From Agapetus fuscipes (taxonomy: Eukaryota; Arthropoda; Insecta; Trichoptera; Glossosomatidae), in the NCBI GenBank assembly GCA_951799405.1, contig OX637334.1:12462001-12526000 (forward strand): a stretch of 64,000 nt of DNA, read 5' to 3'. Numbering within the stretch: position 1 is the stretch's first letter; every line of letters begins with the position of its first letter. The notes under the pieces are model-generated. The model was not told the DNA's origin. It searched no databases and saw only the letters and a program-made list of their open reading frames with translations. A program made the position numbers and the translations under genes. Shown here in pieces: positions 34,101 to 43,805 of this stretch.

Positions 34101-34979
34101 TGAGTCCACAATGAAGGTGATATCATAGCCTTTGTTTATACTTTCAGCACTAAAAACATTTTCACTGGCTACAAAACCGATCTCCGATTCACTCATTAAT
34201 GAAGTAGCACCTTGTCCCGGGAAGCCTCTGCCTCGGGATACTCGTCCTTGAAATCTGCCTCTTCCTCTGCGATTTTGACCATAACCTCGACCTTGACCTT
34301 GGTTCCGTCCTCCTCTGTATTTTCCCTGTTCCTTATTACCAGTACTACACTCATAAGACTTGTGCCCTGGTTTCCCGCATGTGTAACAGTACATCATAAA
34401 TGCGTTCTCCTGGTTCACTGTATCGGTGCTGATCTTAGTTTCGGCATCCAACAGTCTGGCCTTGACAAAATCAAAACTTAACTTCTTTTCTGAAGCCATT
34501 GTTTCTATTGATGTAATGACAGGATCATATTCTTTCGGCAGTGATGAGAGTAGGTAACAAATTTGATCTTCTTCGTCTACTTTGACGTCGATGGCTTTCA
34601 GGTCGCTGATAATCGAACTAAACTTGATTAGGTATTGCTGCAGCGGCTCATTATTGCATTTCAATGTTATTAATTTGCGTTTCAAGTGGAATCTGTTGAA
34701 AACACTTTTTCTTTCAAAAACATTTTGAAGAAAATGAAGCATTTCTCTTGCAGTTCTGCCATCCTTAATGATTTCTATATATTTATCAGACACGCTTTGA
34801 GCCAAGATTGATTTAGCTTTCGCATCATCCTTTTTGGATTTTTCTGTATTAATTTCACTTTCATCCAACACATATTCCACCTGTTTCTCCTGTAGAATAA
34901 GTTTTAGACGAAATTTCCACGTGCTAAAGTTTGACTTCTCATCCAAAAATGGCAAATTAGACAGAGCAGCGCCAGCCAT
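31158..34979 (-). CDS. copia gag-pol polyprotein, intact
   Basis: An uninterrupted 1273-residue polyprotein. Order: copia-type gag (about 1-190); zinc knuckle CYTCGKPGHKSYEC (198-211); Gly/Arg-rich linker; aspartic protease with VDSG at 291-294; pre-integrase zinc region HKRLGHLN...CSPC (423-449); integrase D477, D540, E576 (a D,D-35-E spacing); acidic linker (695-760); reverse transcriptase with QLDIPSAFLNG (D889) and YVDD at 969-972; RNase H with SDSD (1128-1131), STAEAEY and LVDN (1202-1205). All catalytic residues are present and the order PR-IN-RT-RH defines Ty1/copia. It starts at the first ATG after the primer binding site. It replicates by reverse transcription in virus-like particles. 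Neighbouring fragments are decayed; this gene is not. Confidence 0.97.
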   Translation of the reverse strand: MAGAALSNLPFLDEKSNFSTWKFRLKLILQEKQVEYVLDESEINTEKSKKDDAKAKSILAQSVSDKYIEIIKDGRTAREMLHFLQNVFERKSVFNRFHLKRKLITLKCNNEPLQQYLIKFSSIISDLKAIDVKVDEEDQICYLLSSLPKEYDPVITSIETMASEKKLSFDFVKARLLDAETKISTDTVNQENAFMMYCYTCGKPGHKSYECSTGNKEQGKYRGGRNQGQGRGYGQNRRGRGRFQGRVSRGRGFPGQGATSLMSESEIGFVASENVFSAESINKGYDITFIVDSGCTQHLVSEKFEKYMTNIQILDKSVKILVANGQYINAYKKGNLKIKYKNLKINVDALIVENIIYNLLSVKKITEAGFHVKFDKYKVVITGKNSFVTGNSDGKLYKLNANVCHEVCNISTGKNQCDDVLWHKRLGHLNRKCLGIMHLPISNKTCSPCMEGKATREPFQPTPRPRSKRVAEMLHTDIAGPVKECGLNGEKYFMTVLDDYSHFCVVFPLVNKSEATEKLIDYIRRIENETGSTVQRIRCDNGGEYTANKLKDFCKKKGISLEYTLPYTKQSNGVAERLNRTLCDKVRTLFADTNLPKTLWCEAIQCAAYQLNRSPSSAINYKTPCFMKNGTCDLSRLRAFGAKAWATIVPQRDKLNKRGKETRMVGYNTVGYRLWNPEENSIIISRDVRFDESDTVYKKEENEERRYIQEEEEENQENKIEMRQEEKQETENLEGKGNKQVTDEGNLNKDATREEKTTRSGRIVTPPAHLDEYETNIVICLSANTPSSYEEAISNTEWKEAINKELQALEKLETWEEKELPKGKKAIDTKWIFKKKDEETKKARLVVKGFQQQKGDIFDSNYAPVARHSTVRMFLSKAVQEDLMITQLDIPSAFLNGKLKSDVYIKVPQGLKSKNSNKVLKLRRALYGLTESPKCWNETIDNFAKKNKFQRSEYDYCLYYKNDTWMLIYVDDILIIGNGRDIIKALKNEFDAKYLGEVRKFLGMEIKRSNNTLIIKQETMIENILKRFNMTDCKGIKTPIEIQYNIQVNEDDEILDVPYRQLIGCLIYLTVTSRPDLTFAVSYLSRYLDKPNESLWKAGKRVLRYLKETKDKGLIFRKIEDANLYGYSDSDWADDRRDRKSVSGGIILHGANPIAWFSKKQSCVALSTAEAEYIAAAATAQELVNLKGLSKHLNDNCDALLLVDNISAISMSKSYENSKRTKHIDIRAHFLKDIVERNIISIEYVNSNNNLADLMTKSLCKEKFVNFVNQIMD

Positions 34980-35065
34980 TTTTTTTAATATCCTTTTTTA
35001 CTGCGCGGATCGCAACCCCAAAATATACTTCACTATTAATCAACCTCACTCACTATTAACCACGT

Positions 35066-35075
35066 TCTGCTACCA
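35066..35075 (-). other. copia primer binding site (initiator tRNA-Met)
   Basis: Minus-strand TGGTAGCAGA immediately follows the LTR end ...AACTTAACA. It is complementary to the 3' end of insect initiator methionine tRNA (ending UCUGCUACCA). Further pairing is lost after ten bases. Confidence 0.8.
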
Positions 35076-35174
35076 TGTTAAGTTGTGGGATCGATGGCTG
35101 ACTAATAAAAATATATTGTGAATTCGTAAATATAATAGTTTTAATTAATCAACCCTCGATCCCACAACTTAACA
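35076..35174 (-). repeat. Aberrant copia 5' LTR (inverted U5 end)
   Basis: 35076-35094 is the expected 19-bp LTR 3' end next to the primer site. 35095-35174, instead of continuing into U3, is an inverted copy of the terminal 80 bp of the LTR, with one mismatch to 30757-30836. The U3 promoter part is therefore absent at this end, while the target duplication directly abuts the inverted end. Confidence 0.85.
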
Positions 35175-35397
35175 CGTGCAATATTTAATAGTAATAATAA
35201 TAGGAGACAACCATAAAAACTTCCACACCAAAAACTCAAAAATAATACATACAAAAGGTACCTACCTACTTGTTATAATATTACAGTATTTCTTATTTCT
35301 TCTGGTAAAACCTTGAATTATTTTTTTATAATTAATAATAATAAGAAAACATATTATAATCTTATAATTCGACTATTTTTCCAAATGCGTGCAAAAA

Positions 35398-35750
35398 GAT
35401 CGGTCCGTAGTCTAGTGGTTACGCTTACAACTCATAATCGGAAGGTCCTAAGTTCAATTCCCGGCGGAGCACAAAAAAACCTTTATATTTTCAATAATGC
35501 TTGGCTATAGGTCCATTCAACCTTACAGCAATTGGATTTTCCTTTAGATTTGGCGCTTTGTAGCGACGACCAAGCTCGTAAAACATCCAGTTGATAGCTC
35601 AATTAGTAGAATGCTTGAATTTGATGCAGAAAGCAAGAATTCTATACCCATAGAGGGTGACAGAAATAATTGCCCATTTCGGTGATTATTTCATATCCAA
35701 AAATAAAATACCAAGGTTTACTCAGCCTTCACAAGAATTGAGAACCAGCC
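35398..35750 (+). repeat. Dimeric SINE (SINE-1 fused to SINE-2)
   Basis: The first unit has head GGTCCGTAGTCTAGTGGTTA, B box AGTTCAATTCCC and the SINE-1 body to GACGACCAAGCTCG. At 35581 it passes into a second tRNA-like head (GATAGCTCAATTAGTAGAATG) and the SINE-2 body (GTGACAGAAATAATT, AAAATACCAAGGTTTACTCA). The same fusion occurs at 50523. Confidence 0.7.
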
Positions 35751-35792
35751 GCATTGGGAGCTTGGAAACCCAAGTGGTACAAGTGGTAGGTA

Positions 35793-35935
35793 CAACATAA
35801 AAACCCAAATCTCAAATGGACATACACCCTGCAACTCTTGCCGACCTTCCCTGAAACAGGAGTGACATTGGCAAAGTGAACCATTTTCTACAGCATGGGT
35901 GGTCAGCCGCATACCAACCTATAAGTCAAGGAACT
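35793..35935 (-). repeat. 250-bp repeat, truncated
   Basis: Left half of the family only, next to the dimeric SINE, ending at the common CTTGACTTATAGG boundary. Confidence 0.8.
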
Positions 35936-36354
35936 TACACTACAATATGTGTGCTAAATAATATATAATATTAAAATTGAGAGATGAAACTTTCCACAAA
36001 AACCATTGACAAAAACACAAAAACAAAACAAGCTGGCAGGTTATTTTTATTCAATGGCATGTCTCGGAATATGTAAATTATACATATATGTACATATTGT
36101 GTATATCTATCTATGACATATTCAAATAAATTAATAACTCAAAGATGACCAAAATGAATTTTCGAAAATCGTGTTAATTTAAATGAACTCTATCATTAAA
36201 TTATATACTTGGTATTGAAATATTAATGAAGGAAAAGTGAGTCGCCTTGGAAAGTGACCATTTTTTAAATGGTTTTTTGCATATTTCCAGCTGATTTAAA
36301 GGAAAAAAAAATAAAAAAAATGTTTTCATTCCTTTTTAATATATATAAATGGAC
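35936..36354. other. unassigned AT-rich sequence
   Basis: No gene or repeat recognised. Confidence 0.4.
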
Positions 36355-36456
36355 GATTTATTTGAAAAGCGCCGTTTTTGTGTGTAGCACACCTCAAGGG
36401 CCCTTTGATTGTTTTCTTTTTTTTAGTTCGTTCTTATTACTAAAATCACTGCACAA

Positions 36457-36487
<31 letters not shown>

Positions 36488-36676
36488 AAGCACAAACTCC
36501 TAGTCCTTAAAAGACTCACTAAATAGGAATGTCTTCAATTTTTTCTTGAACATTATTTCTGGTTTCGCAGTTCTGACTTCTAAGGGCAGCCTGTTCCACT
36601 GCAAAGGTGCTCCATTGTAGAAGGCTCGGTCACCAAAGCGAGTCGCACCAGATCTCTGCGGTTCGCTTAGTCTAAA
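36355..36676 (-). pseudogene. LINE 3' part (C terminus and 3' UTR)
   Basis: Minus-strand RLSEPQRSGATRFGDRAFYN, then LQWNRLPLEVRTAK and FKKKLKTFLF, the conserved end of CR1/L2-group LINEs, followed by a 3' UTR with (CA)n at 36456-36482 and the GGGCCCTTGAGGTGTG tail. It continues across a 1.7-kb insertion to 38358-38563. Confidence 0.8.
36456..36482. repeat. (CA)n microsatellite
   Basis: About 13 CA units in the LINE 3' UTR. Confidence 0.95.
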
Positions 36677-38357
36677 GGCTAGTTCGCACAAGGCCACTGA
36701 TTTAGTCAAGTAACGAGTAATTTAGTAGTGGGCGGGGCGCTACTCGCCCGTGAAGCGTTCGCATTACGGTCCAGTACAGTACACAAGTGCGAAGTTGGCT
36801 GCAGAAAGCCCTTTCTATAATGGCGGAAAATTTGAATTGGCTGCAGTTTGAAAATATTAATTGAGTATTAAAATCATGTTATTATAAAGCCCTTTAAATT
36901 GGCTATGGTTTGGTAATATTAACTGATTTATGCCCGGCCACCTAGCTAGGAGCCTGTTTAGCAAACAACTTCGAAACTCGACTTTTGTAAATTCGAAATG
37001 TATTTTATGGTTTATAAAATAATATATACATTTTAAATAAAAACAACACATGACTATTTGATGTTTATAATAATATCTACCATTTACGCTGCAAACATTA
37101 TTTTTTAATTGAATTTTTATCTTTTCAATGATGTGTACAAAGTATATTTTGTATGCACACACTATAATACGGCTCGTAGTCTGCAGCTGCATTCAGATTC
37201 ATTTCTTTGTTGCGTTTTTCGTTGTTGACAATTAACATCAATATTCGACATGTAAAATCGGCATTTCAAATACACGGCGGTCACCAATCAATTATCAAGT
37301 TAAAGAAGAAACATGGTTCAACTTTTCAGAGGCTGACCGCGAGAAACTTGTTCAATCCTGCTACATACGCCTCTCACGTCTGTCACAGATACCAGTTGAT
37401 GGCTTACAGTGGCATAAAATTGTAATGCCTCTAATCAGTTATCCTCGTGTGTCACTGAATTGTTTCTGTACAAAACAATAAGTAACAATCCATCTGAAGG
37501 ATATCATAAGGCCTGTGATATGACAAATTTATGGTAGGTACCTATAAACATCGATCAATGTAAAAGATCGATGTTTTTAAATACGTAATAAATTCATGGA
37601 CGATAATATTTATTTCCACAACATCTTTACCAAAACTATATTTGTACAGCTCTATTGTCCGAAAACTTAAAAATTACTACAATTTCATCCAGCAAGGAGC
37701 TACATGATTGTATTTTTGACAGCTGATATCCGCACCAAAAATCGATGTCATACTATTCTTATCGAAAAAAAATTACCTTTCTCAAAACTTTTTGGACGTA
37801 GATAAGTCCTAGCAACTTCTATATTCTCAAGAGTTTCTAAAAAACCAAGGATATCGGTGTGCATATCCACTTATTTACAGTTTAAACATGACATAACCTC
37901 ACTGACAGGTCGCTAAGTTTAGGGAGCGGAACATTGGGCTCGCAAATATAAGAAGTTCTTAAGTACTTAAATATTTTTAAACAGCACTTTATCTTTAAAT
38001 ATTCTTGCTGAAAACGGGCATTATCTTTTCAAACTGCAGCCAATTTAAATTGCCGCCATTCTTGCATTTCCGTTTCCCCGCCAAGAGTGAGCGGCCAATG
38101 GCGCGGCCGCTAATAAACTCGACTCGGACTCGGGCTTTTCCGTGGCTCTTCGGACTCGGACTTTTCCGTGGCTTCTCGGCAACACTCGCCCACGGACGGT
38201 GGGCGGGGCCGCTACTTGCCCGAAAAAATAGAATGAAATGGATCGGCTTGACTAAACCATTGACTTAACTACTGGACTAAATTGTTGGGGTTCGCACACG
38301 TTTAGCCACTAAATTACTCGTTACTTGGCTAAATTACTCGCCTTGTCCGAACCAGCC
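36677..38357. mobile_element. TIR DNA element inserted in a LINE
   Basis: Left GGCTAGTTCGCACAAGGCCA and right end (reverse GGCTGGTTCGGACAAGGC) are inverted repeats that stay similar for about 50 bp, including CAAGTAACGAGTAATTTAGT. The 1681-bp interior has no transposase. Subterminal GTGGGCGGGGC...CTACT blocks occur near both ends, and 38120-38180 repeats GGACTCGG-CTTTTCCGTGGCT. No target duplication is evident. A fragment of the same terminus is at 56893-56929. Confidence 0.7.
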
Positions 38358-38563
38358 ATAACCCCCCCAGACACAGTCGATCGCAGTACCAAGTTACTTG
38401 TGCTGAACTGCTGGGATGGGAGCTCCACCAAATATGTAGGAGCCGCACCATTGAGAGCCTTGTACACCATAAGGCACACCTTGTAGGCCACTCTTTCTGG
38501 GATTTCAGCCAGTGTAAATTCTTCAAAATAGGAGTATATAGAAAGGAATATGTAGAAAGACAA
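38358..38563 (-). pseudogene. LINE fragment upstream of the insertion
   Basis: Minus-strand LAEIPERVAYKVCLMVYKAL, then APTYLVEL, the RT C-terminal region that precedes the sequence at 36355-36676 in related LINEs. Its reading frame breaks at the insertion. Confidence 0.75.
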
Positions 38564-38929
38564 CCGTATATATTTATTTTTGAACAGCCAAAGTTGTTTT
38601 CGGTCTCAAATACACCATAAGCAGGAACGGAAGGGTCGGGACATAAGTAATTTCAAGTACAAAATGGATTAAATACCTACCTGGGATATAGTATAAGAAG
38701 GTTGTTTCAGATATAATTACAGGTATATACAATATTTAGCTACTCTGATTTGAATTGTATTTAAGAAAATTATATTTTGGCCATTAAAGATATATTTATT
38801 TCTTAATTTTGGATTTTATCAGAACTGACATCAATTAACCTGTATTAAAAAACTAGAGTTGATAGAAAAAATCTGGTGGCATTTTTGGAAACAGCACATT
38901 AAAAGCATTAAGAATCAGTTGTTATATTA
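38564..38929. other. unassigned AT-rich sequence
   Basis: No gene or repeat recognised. Confidence 0.4.
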
Positions 38930-41383
38930 TAGTCTAAGAGCTAGACGTATGAAACCTTACCTCATCGACTACCAGGCAGAGACATGGTCAGGCTGGTAGT
39001 TTGCATCGAGTACATGATTTTTTCATAGGTCTGCCTTTTCCTATCCTGGAGCGTTTTGGATGCGGCCTCTTCAAAAAGGCCCAAAAAATGATGAAAATAA
39101 CTTCATCCACTACCAGGCAAAAGCTAGTAAGAAGTTATGCTTCATATAAATTACCTGCTTTTTGCATAATAAAAAAAATTCCAAACCTGGAGCATTTTGA
39201 ATGCGGTAATTTTTTTGTGAAATTTAAAAAAATATCTTTTAAGTAAGTTGTATAAGCTATGGAAATTAAGTAAAAAAATATGGTACTACATGCATTACTA
39301 ATAATAAGAATGAGATGCATTACTAATAATAAGAATGAGAGACATGCATTACTAATAATCCAATGAGACTGAAGACCTTAAAGGCAGGATGTCTGCTTGC
39401 ATCATGGAGGTGGGTGGGTGGATGAAGCAAAACGGCCTTATCCTCAATGCCAACAAGACCGAACTTATGTGGTCGGCCACATCCAGGCGCGATCACCTCC
39501 TGGATAATGGGGTACCTCTGTCCATTGGGGGAAGTTTGATCCAGCCTTCTAACTCTGTGAGACTTTTGGGAGTTATGCTGGATCGGAATCTCACAATGGA
39601 GGAGCAGGTTGACAAAACAATAGCCGCTTCATTTTTTGGCCTACGCCAAATAAGGGCTATCAGGAGGTGTCTACCGCCGGGTGTGGTTAAAATATTGGTG
39701 AGTGCTTTTGTGATGTCCCGAATTGATTATTGTTCCACACTTTATATCGGCCAGTCAAAGAAGCAACTGAACAGATTTCAGTCTGTTTTGAATGCGGCCG
39801 CAAGGCTGATCTTCGGGATGTCCAAATTCTCTCACATCACTCCGCTGTTAAAAGAACTACATTGGCTTCGTTTTCCTGAGAGGGTGGTCTACCGTGTGTG
39901 TTTGATGGTATTTAAAGCCCTAAATGGTTTGGCTCCATCATATCTGGCAGACATGTTTTTCCCCGTTGAGGTGAGTGTGAGGGGGCAGACACTTAGGTCA
40001 GCGGGGTGTCGAGCTGTCAGGTTGATGCAGCCTCGCCGTCAAATATGCACTAATTTTGGGGATCGCGCTTTCCGCGACTGCCACCTGGAGTGAGGGTTTC
40101 GGAATCTGTTGGCATTTTTAAGAAAGCACTCAAACAGCACCTTTTTAAAATATCTCATTCATGATTAGGAGGGCCCTTGAGGCGTGACATACACAAAAAC
40201 GGCGCTCTTTTGTCATGTATTAAATTTTAATTAAATAAATTATCCTCATATATAAGAAGATAAACATACTACAAATTTGTATTTCTAACCCTTCTCGTTC
40301 AGGAGGGAGGGGGGTAAAATGGTATTTTTTACAATATATTTTATAACTCAAAAAAAAAAAGAAAAAATTAAATTTTTGTACGTCAAATATAAGAACATAA
40401 ATTTTTATACAATAATGACGACTTACATATTCTTGCTATCTGCTATAGTTTCAGAGAATTTTCCAAAAAACTTTTCAGCGGTTCCCGTTTTTTGTTCAAA
40501 ATTTGGTTTGAATGTCTTAGTATTTTATTATTAAAATATATACACCTAGAAGATTAAATTTCCTTTAAAACTGTATGGATATTTACTGTTTTATCGTGAA
40601 AAGGTTGTATGTTATAGCGGTTAAGCTTTCGTAACGTATTTGGATAGTTGGATATAAGTACCTACCTATGTAGCACAAGTATGTGCTTACGCTTATGATG
40701 ATTTCATATTATCATAATATCACACTAAATATGTTACCAAAAGATTAACCGCTATTCTGGTCAAACCTTTCAGGATAAAATAGTTTATATCTATACAGTT
40801 TTACAGGAAATTTAATCTCATATGTGATGGTATTTTTTATATATTTTTACAATCAAACACTAAGGCGTTCAAACCGGATTTTGACCAAAAAACGGGAACC
40901 GCCGTAACGGTTTTTAGGAAAATATTTCACTTCAAAATTTATTTTCTTTGAAACTATAGCAGATAGCAAGAATATGTAAGTCGTCATTATTGTATAAAAA
41001 TTTATGTTCTTATATGTGACGTTCAAAAATATGATATTTTCTTTTTTGTTTTTGAGTTATAAAATATATTGTAAAAAATAACATTTTACCCCCTGTCTCC
41101 TGAACAAGAAGGGTTCGAAATACAAATTTGTGGTATATTTATCCTCTTATTACAAGTAATGTATGTAGTACCATATTTTTTTACTTTATTTCCATGGCTC
41201 ATGCAACTAACTTCAAAAGATCGTTTTTTATAATTTACAAAAAAATGCCCGCATTCAAAACACTCCAGGTTTGGAATATTTATTTTTGTGCTAAAAGCAG
41301 GTAATTAATGTGGAGCATCACCTCTTACTAGTCTCTGCCTGGTAGTGATGAGGTAAGGTTTCGTGCGGCCGGCTCTTACACTA
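38930..41383. mobile_element. Foldback element with ~700-bp inverted arms
   Basis: Excluding a LINE insertion, 38930-39300 plus 40255-40690 is inverted in 40700-41383. Matched blocks include GAAACCTTACCTCATC, CTACCAGGCAGAGAC, CCAAACCTGGAG, ATATGGTACTACAT, GACGACTTACATATTCTTGC and AAATTTCCT. The centre is about 40695. The left arm has an extra internal duplication (CTACCAGGCA twice). No coding capacity is seen. A mariner abuts the right end. Confidence 0.75.
39365..40260 (+). pseudogene. LINE 3' half inserted in the foldback left arm (CR1/L2 group)
   Basis: A continuous frame of 234 codons (39389-40093) with LNANKTELMWSATSRRD, SVRLLGVMLDRNL, SRIDYCSTLYIGQSKKQLNR, ITPLLKELHWLRFPERVVYR and FGDRAF. 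This is the thumb and C-terminal part of RT. The palm and endonuclease are missing. A short 3' UTR ends with GGGCCCTTGAGGCGTGAC, AAAACGGCGCTCTTTTGTC and ATTATCCTCATAT. ATAAGAA-like sequence flanks both ends, consistent with a target duplication. A typical 5'-truncated LINE. Confidence 0.85.
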
Positions 41384-42516
41384 TTAGGTCCTTACATATG
41401 AAATTGGCGTTTTGCCATACTGGCCACTTTGATCTCAAATACTCCTCTTTGGTTAAGAATTTCAAATTCAAATTGTTACAGCTATTTACTCATGTATTTG
41501 TGTTTCGAAAACTGTTATTCATTTGTTCGTAACTCAATCGTTTTTTTCTTTGTGTCACTCATTTTACAAAATGGAAAACTTGAAATATCGCTTTGTTTAC
41601 GAGTACGAGTTCCACCGTGGCACCAGTGCTGCAGAAACGGCTCGAAGGATTAATGATGTGTATGGCAACGATGTCAAAAAAGAAAACCAAAGTTGATAAT
41701 GAGGAATTGAAGACTTTTGTGGAAGCGGATCCATCGCAAACCACGTCCGAGTTAGCTGTAGGCTGCAAAGTTAGTGATAAAACTGTTTTAATCCACTTGA
41801 AGCAAATTGGAAAGGGGCCGTCCATAAATTACATCATCGATTTTGGCCGATTTTCGACCCCCCCCCCTACAATCATCCTATGGTCATTATCTAATGACCC
41901 CCCCTCTCTTGCTGTAATAATGGATAAGCTTAATAATTAATAATGTTATATTACTAACATAATATTTTGTAAAAATTGGTATTTACAAGAACGACGTCAC
42001 TTTTGGTACTCGTACATCATTTGTCATCATCCGCAGACCAGACCTTCCCCCCCCCTTAATGTGAATGACGTAATATATGGACAGCCCCAAAGGTGAAAAA
42101 GCTTGAAAGGTGAATACCTCACTAATTGAGTGAAGCAAATCAACAATCGCGCGTGCTGCCGCGTTGCACAAAAGACGGCTACCAGATTATGGGACGTTTA
42201 ATTGGAATGTTTAAGACATCCCCCGTACTCTCCGGACCTTGTTCCAACAGATTACAATTTTTTTCGAAATTTGGATAACTTCTTGCAAGGGAAAAAATTC
42301 AACTCCGATGGGGCAGTCCAAACCGCCTTCAAAGATTGTATGGATTGCCATTCGAATGGTTATTTTCGTAAAGGGATCAATTAACTACCTATGAGATGGC
42401 AAAAGTGCAAAGATAGCTATGGTACATATTTTGATTAAATAAATTTATTATATTTAAAAAAAAAAGACTTTTTGTTCCTCCCATACAAAACACCAATTTC
42501 ATATGTAAAGACCTAA
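41384..42516 (+). pseudogene. mariner transposon, internally deleted and interrupted
   Basis: TIRs TTAGGTCCTTACATATGAAA at 41384 and its near-complement ending at 42516, flanked by TA at 41382-41383 and 42517-42518. The transposase starts at 41570 (MENLKYRFVYEYEFHRGTSA), frameshifts in the N-terminal helix-turn-helix, continues EELKTFVEADPSQTTSELAV, is split by a MITE at 41814, and resumes with the tail SPDLVPTDYNFF. The region between, with two of the three catalytic aspartates, is deleted. Inactive. The TIR and N terminus fit the cecropia-type group. Confidence 0.9.
41814..42088. mobile_element. 275-bp MITE inside the mariner
   Basis: TIRs GGGGCCGTCCATAAATTACA and (reversed) GGGGCTGTCCATATATTACG, flanked by AAA at 41811-41813 and 42089-42091. 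Removing it restores a KQIGK-V-KKLE reading of the transposase. C runs lie near both ends. A 3-bp duplication would suit PIF/Harbinger, but AAA is not the usual TWA, so the superfamily is open. Confidence 0.8.
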
Positions 42517-42556
42517 TATTTCCGGCACCAATTTTTTTTTTCATTTTGTTGGCCTG

Positions 42557-42772
42557 TATAATCTAAGTTGCAAAGATATATTACATTTGAGATTCAGATT
42601 AAATGCATTGACTCACATGCATGGACATACAATATAAAAACCCAATCTCAAATGAACATAAGCCCTGAAACTCTTGCTGACCTTCCCTAAAACAGAGGTG
42701 ACATTGGCAAAGTGAACCATTTTATTACAGTATGGGTGGTCAGCCTCATACCAACCCATAAGTCAAAGAATT
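42557..42772 (-). repeat. 250-bp repeat
   Basis: Minus-strand copy with a short internal deletion around the GCGCGAA segment. Confidence 0.8.
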
Positions 42773-43092
42773 CACAACAAAAAAATTACAGACCAAAAAA
42801 ATGCAACATCAAACAGCTGTGTTGCTATGGAAAAGGCACATATTTTGATATTGGTTCCTAAGGACTTACATAAGTTCTATAGACCTGCGACATTTACACG
42901 CTGAGTAAAAAATCTGATGTATTATGTGCGGAGTTCATGATATTGCGGATTTTGAATTTGAAGATCAGTCAAATGATTTCATAAGAACTATGTACAAACT
43001 AACGCATTCAAGAAACTTTGTTTTCTTGCACTTGGTGATTTTTTTTTACAAATGTTTTATTGTGAAAAAATTTGGAGATTTTTTTTACAAAT

Positions 43093-43767
43093 CGCACGTT
43101 TAATAATAGGGTAGTTGCAGTGGTAAGGAAAACGGTTGAAAATAATATGGTTCTGTAGAGTACGTTTTAAGGATCACAACCATATATTTTTTGTGTAGTA
43201 AAAATAAAAATATCATTGATAATTTAAAAAAATAAAATGCGGAGAATTTTAGTTGCGCCAAAACGCAGCGCGTTCGACTTCGCGAATCTTGACGTCAAAA
43301 TGACGTCAAGATTCGCCACTGGGCCCGTCGATACCTACACTCCGAAAATGCATCGGCGTCATATCTGCCTAAATAAACAAAATGACCTTTTTTCCGAAAA
43401 TCGAGAATACGCTAATTTTAAAGAGCTTTAGTTTAAAAACTAAGCAAGATATTTTTTTTTTGAAAACGCAGATGCATTTTTAAAAATGTATTCTACCATT
43501 TTATACAATGAAAAAATTATGTGATACTTCCCTATTAAGTGCAATAACTTAAAAATTGCAAAAAACGAGATTTTGTAATAAAATGCAATAACAATGCGAA
43601 AAGAATAGGTAGAATGTGACAGCCGTTCAATTTGGACGAATATGACCGAGATAAAATATTGATCGTCTTTTTCATCCCATACAAGTTGTACTGGTTGTCT
43701 GAACTTCAGACGTGATTTCCCAACATTCTTATTTTTTGAGTTATTGCTCTTTATTATTAAGCGTGCG
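43093..43767. mobile_element. 675-bp MITE, 4-bp AAAT duplication
   Basis: TIRs CGCACGTTTAATAATA at 43093 and TATTATTAAGCGTGCG ending at 43767, flanked by AAAT (43089-43092 and 43768-43771). It contains an inverted GAATCTTGACGTC pair near 43285-43315. An internally deleted relative is at 52496-52742. No transposase. Confidence 0.75.
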
Positions 43768-43805
43768 AAATGTTTTGATGTGAAAAAATTTGGAATGTGC
43801 CAGAC

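Larger units (their letters stand above)
30752..35179 (-). mobile_element. Ty1/copia retrotransposon with 5-bp target duplication
   Basis: The element proper is 30757-35174, flanked by direct CGTGC at 30752-30756 and 35175-35179. Read on the minus strand it has an aberrant 5' LTR (35174-35076), a primer binding site (35075-35066), an intact gag-pol frame (34979-31158), a polypurine tract (30934-30922) and a 165-bp 3' LTR (30921-30757). The open frame and clean duplication point to a young insertion. Unusually, both ends finish with the same CACAACTTAACA (U5) end, so the terminal 80 bp are inverted repeats instead of direct repeats. Confidence 0.9.

Noticed and set aside
30757..35174. A DNA transposon with 80-bp TIRs encoding a polyprotein
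   Set aside because: Primer binding site, polypurine tract, normal 3' LTR and gag-pol order show a copia retrotransposon; the inverted ends are secondary.
42000..43000. CRISPR-like regularly spaced repeats
   Set aside because: No array of short direct repeats with unique spacers exists anywhere in the window, and the genome is eukaryotic.
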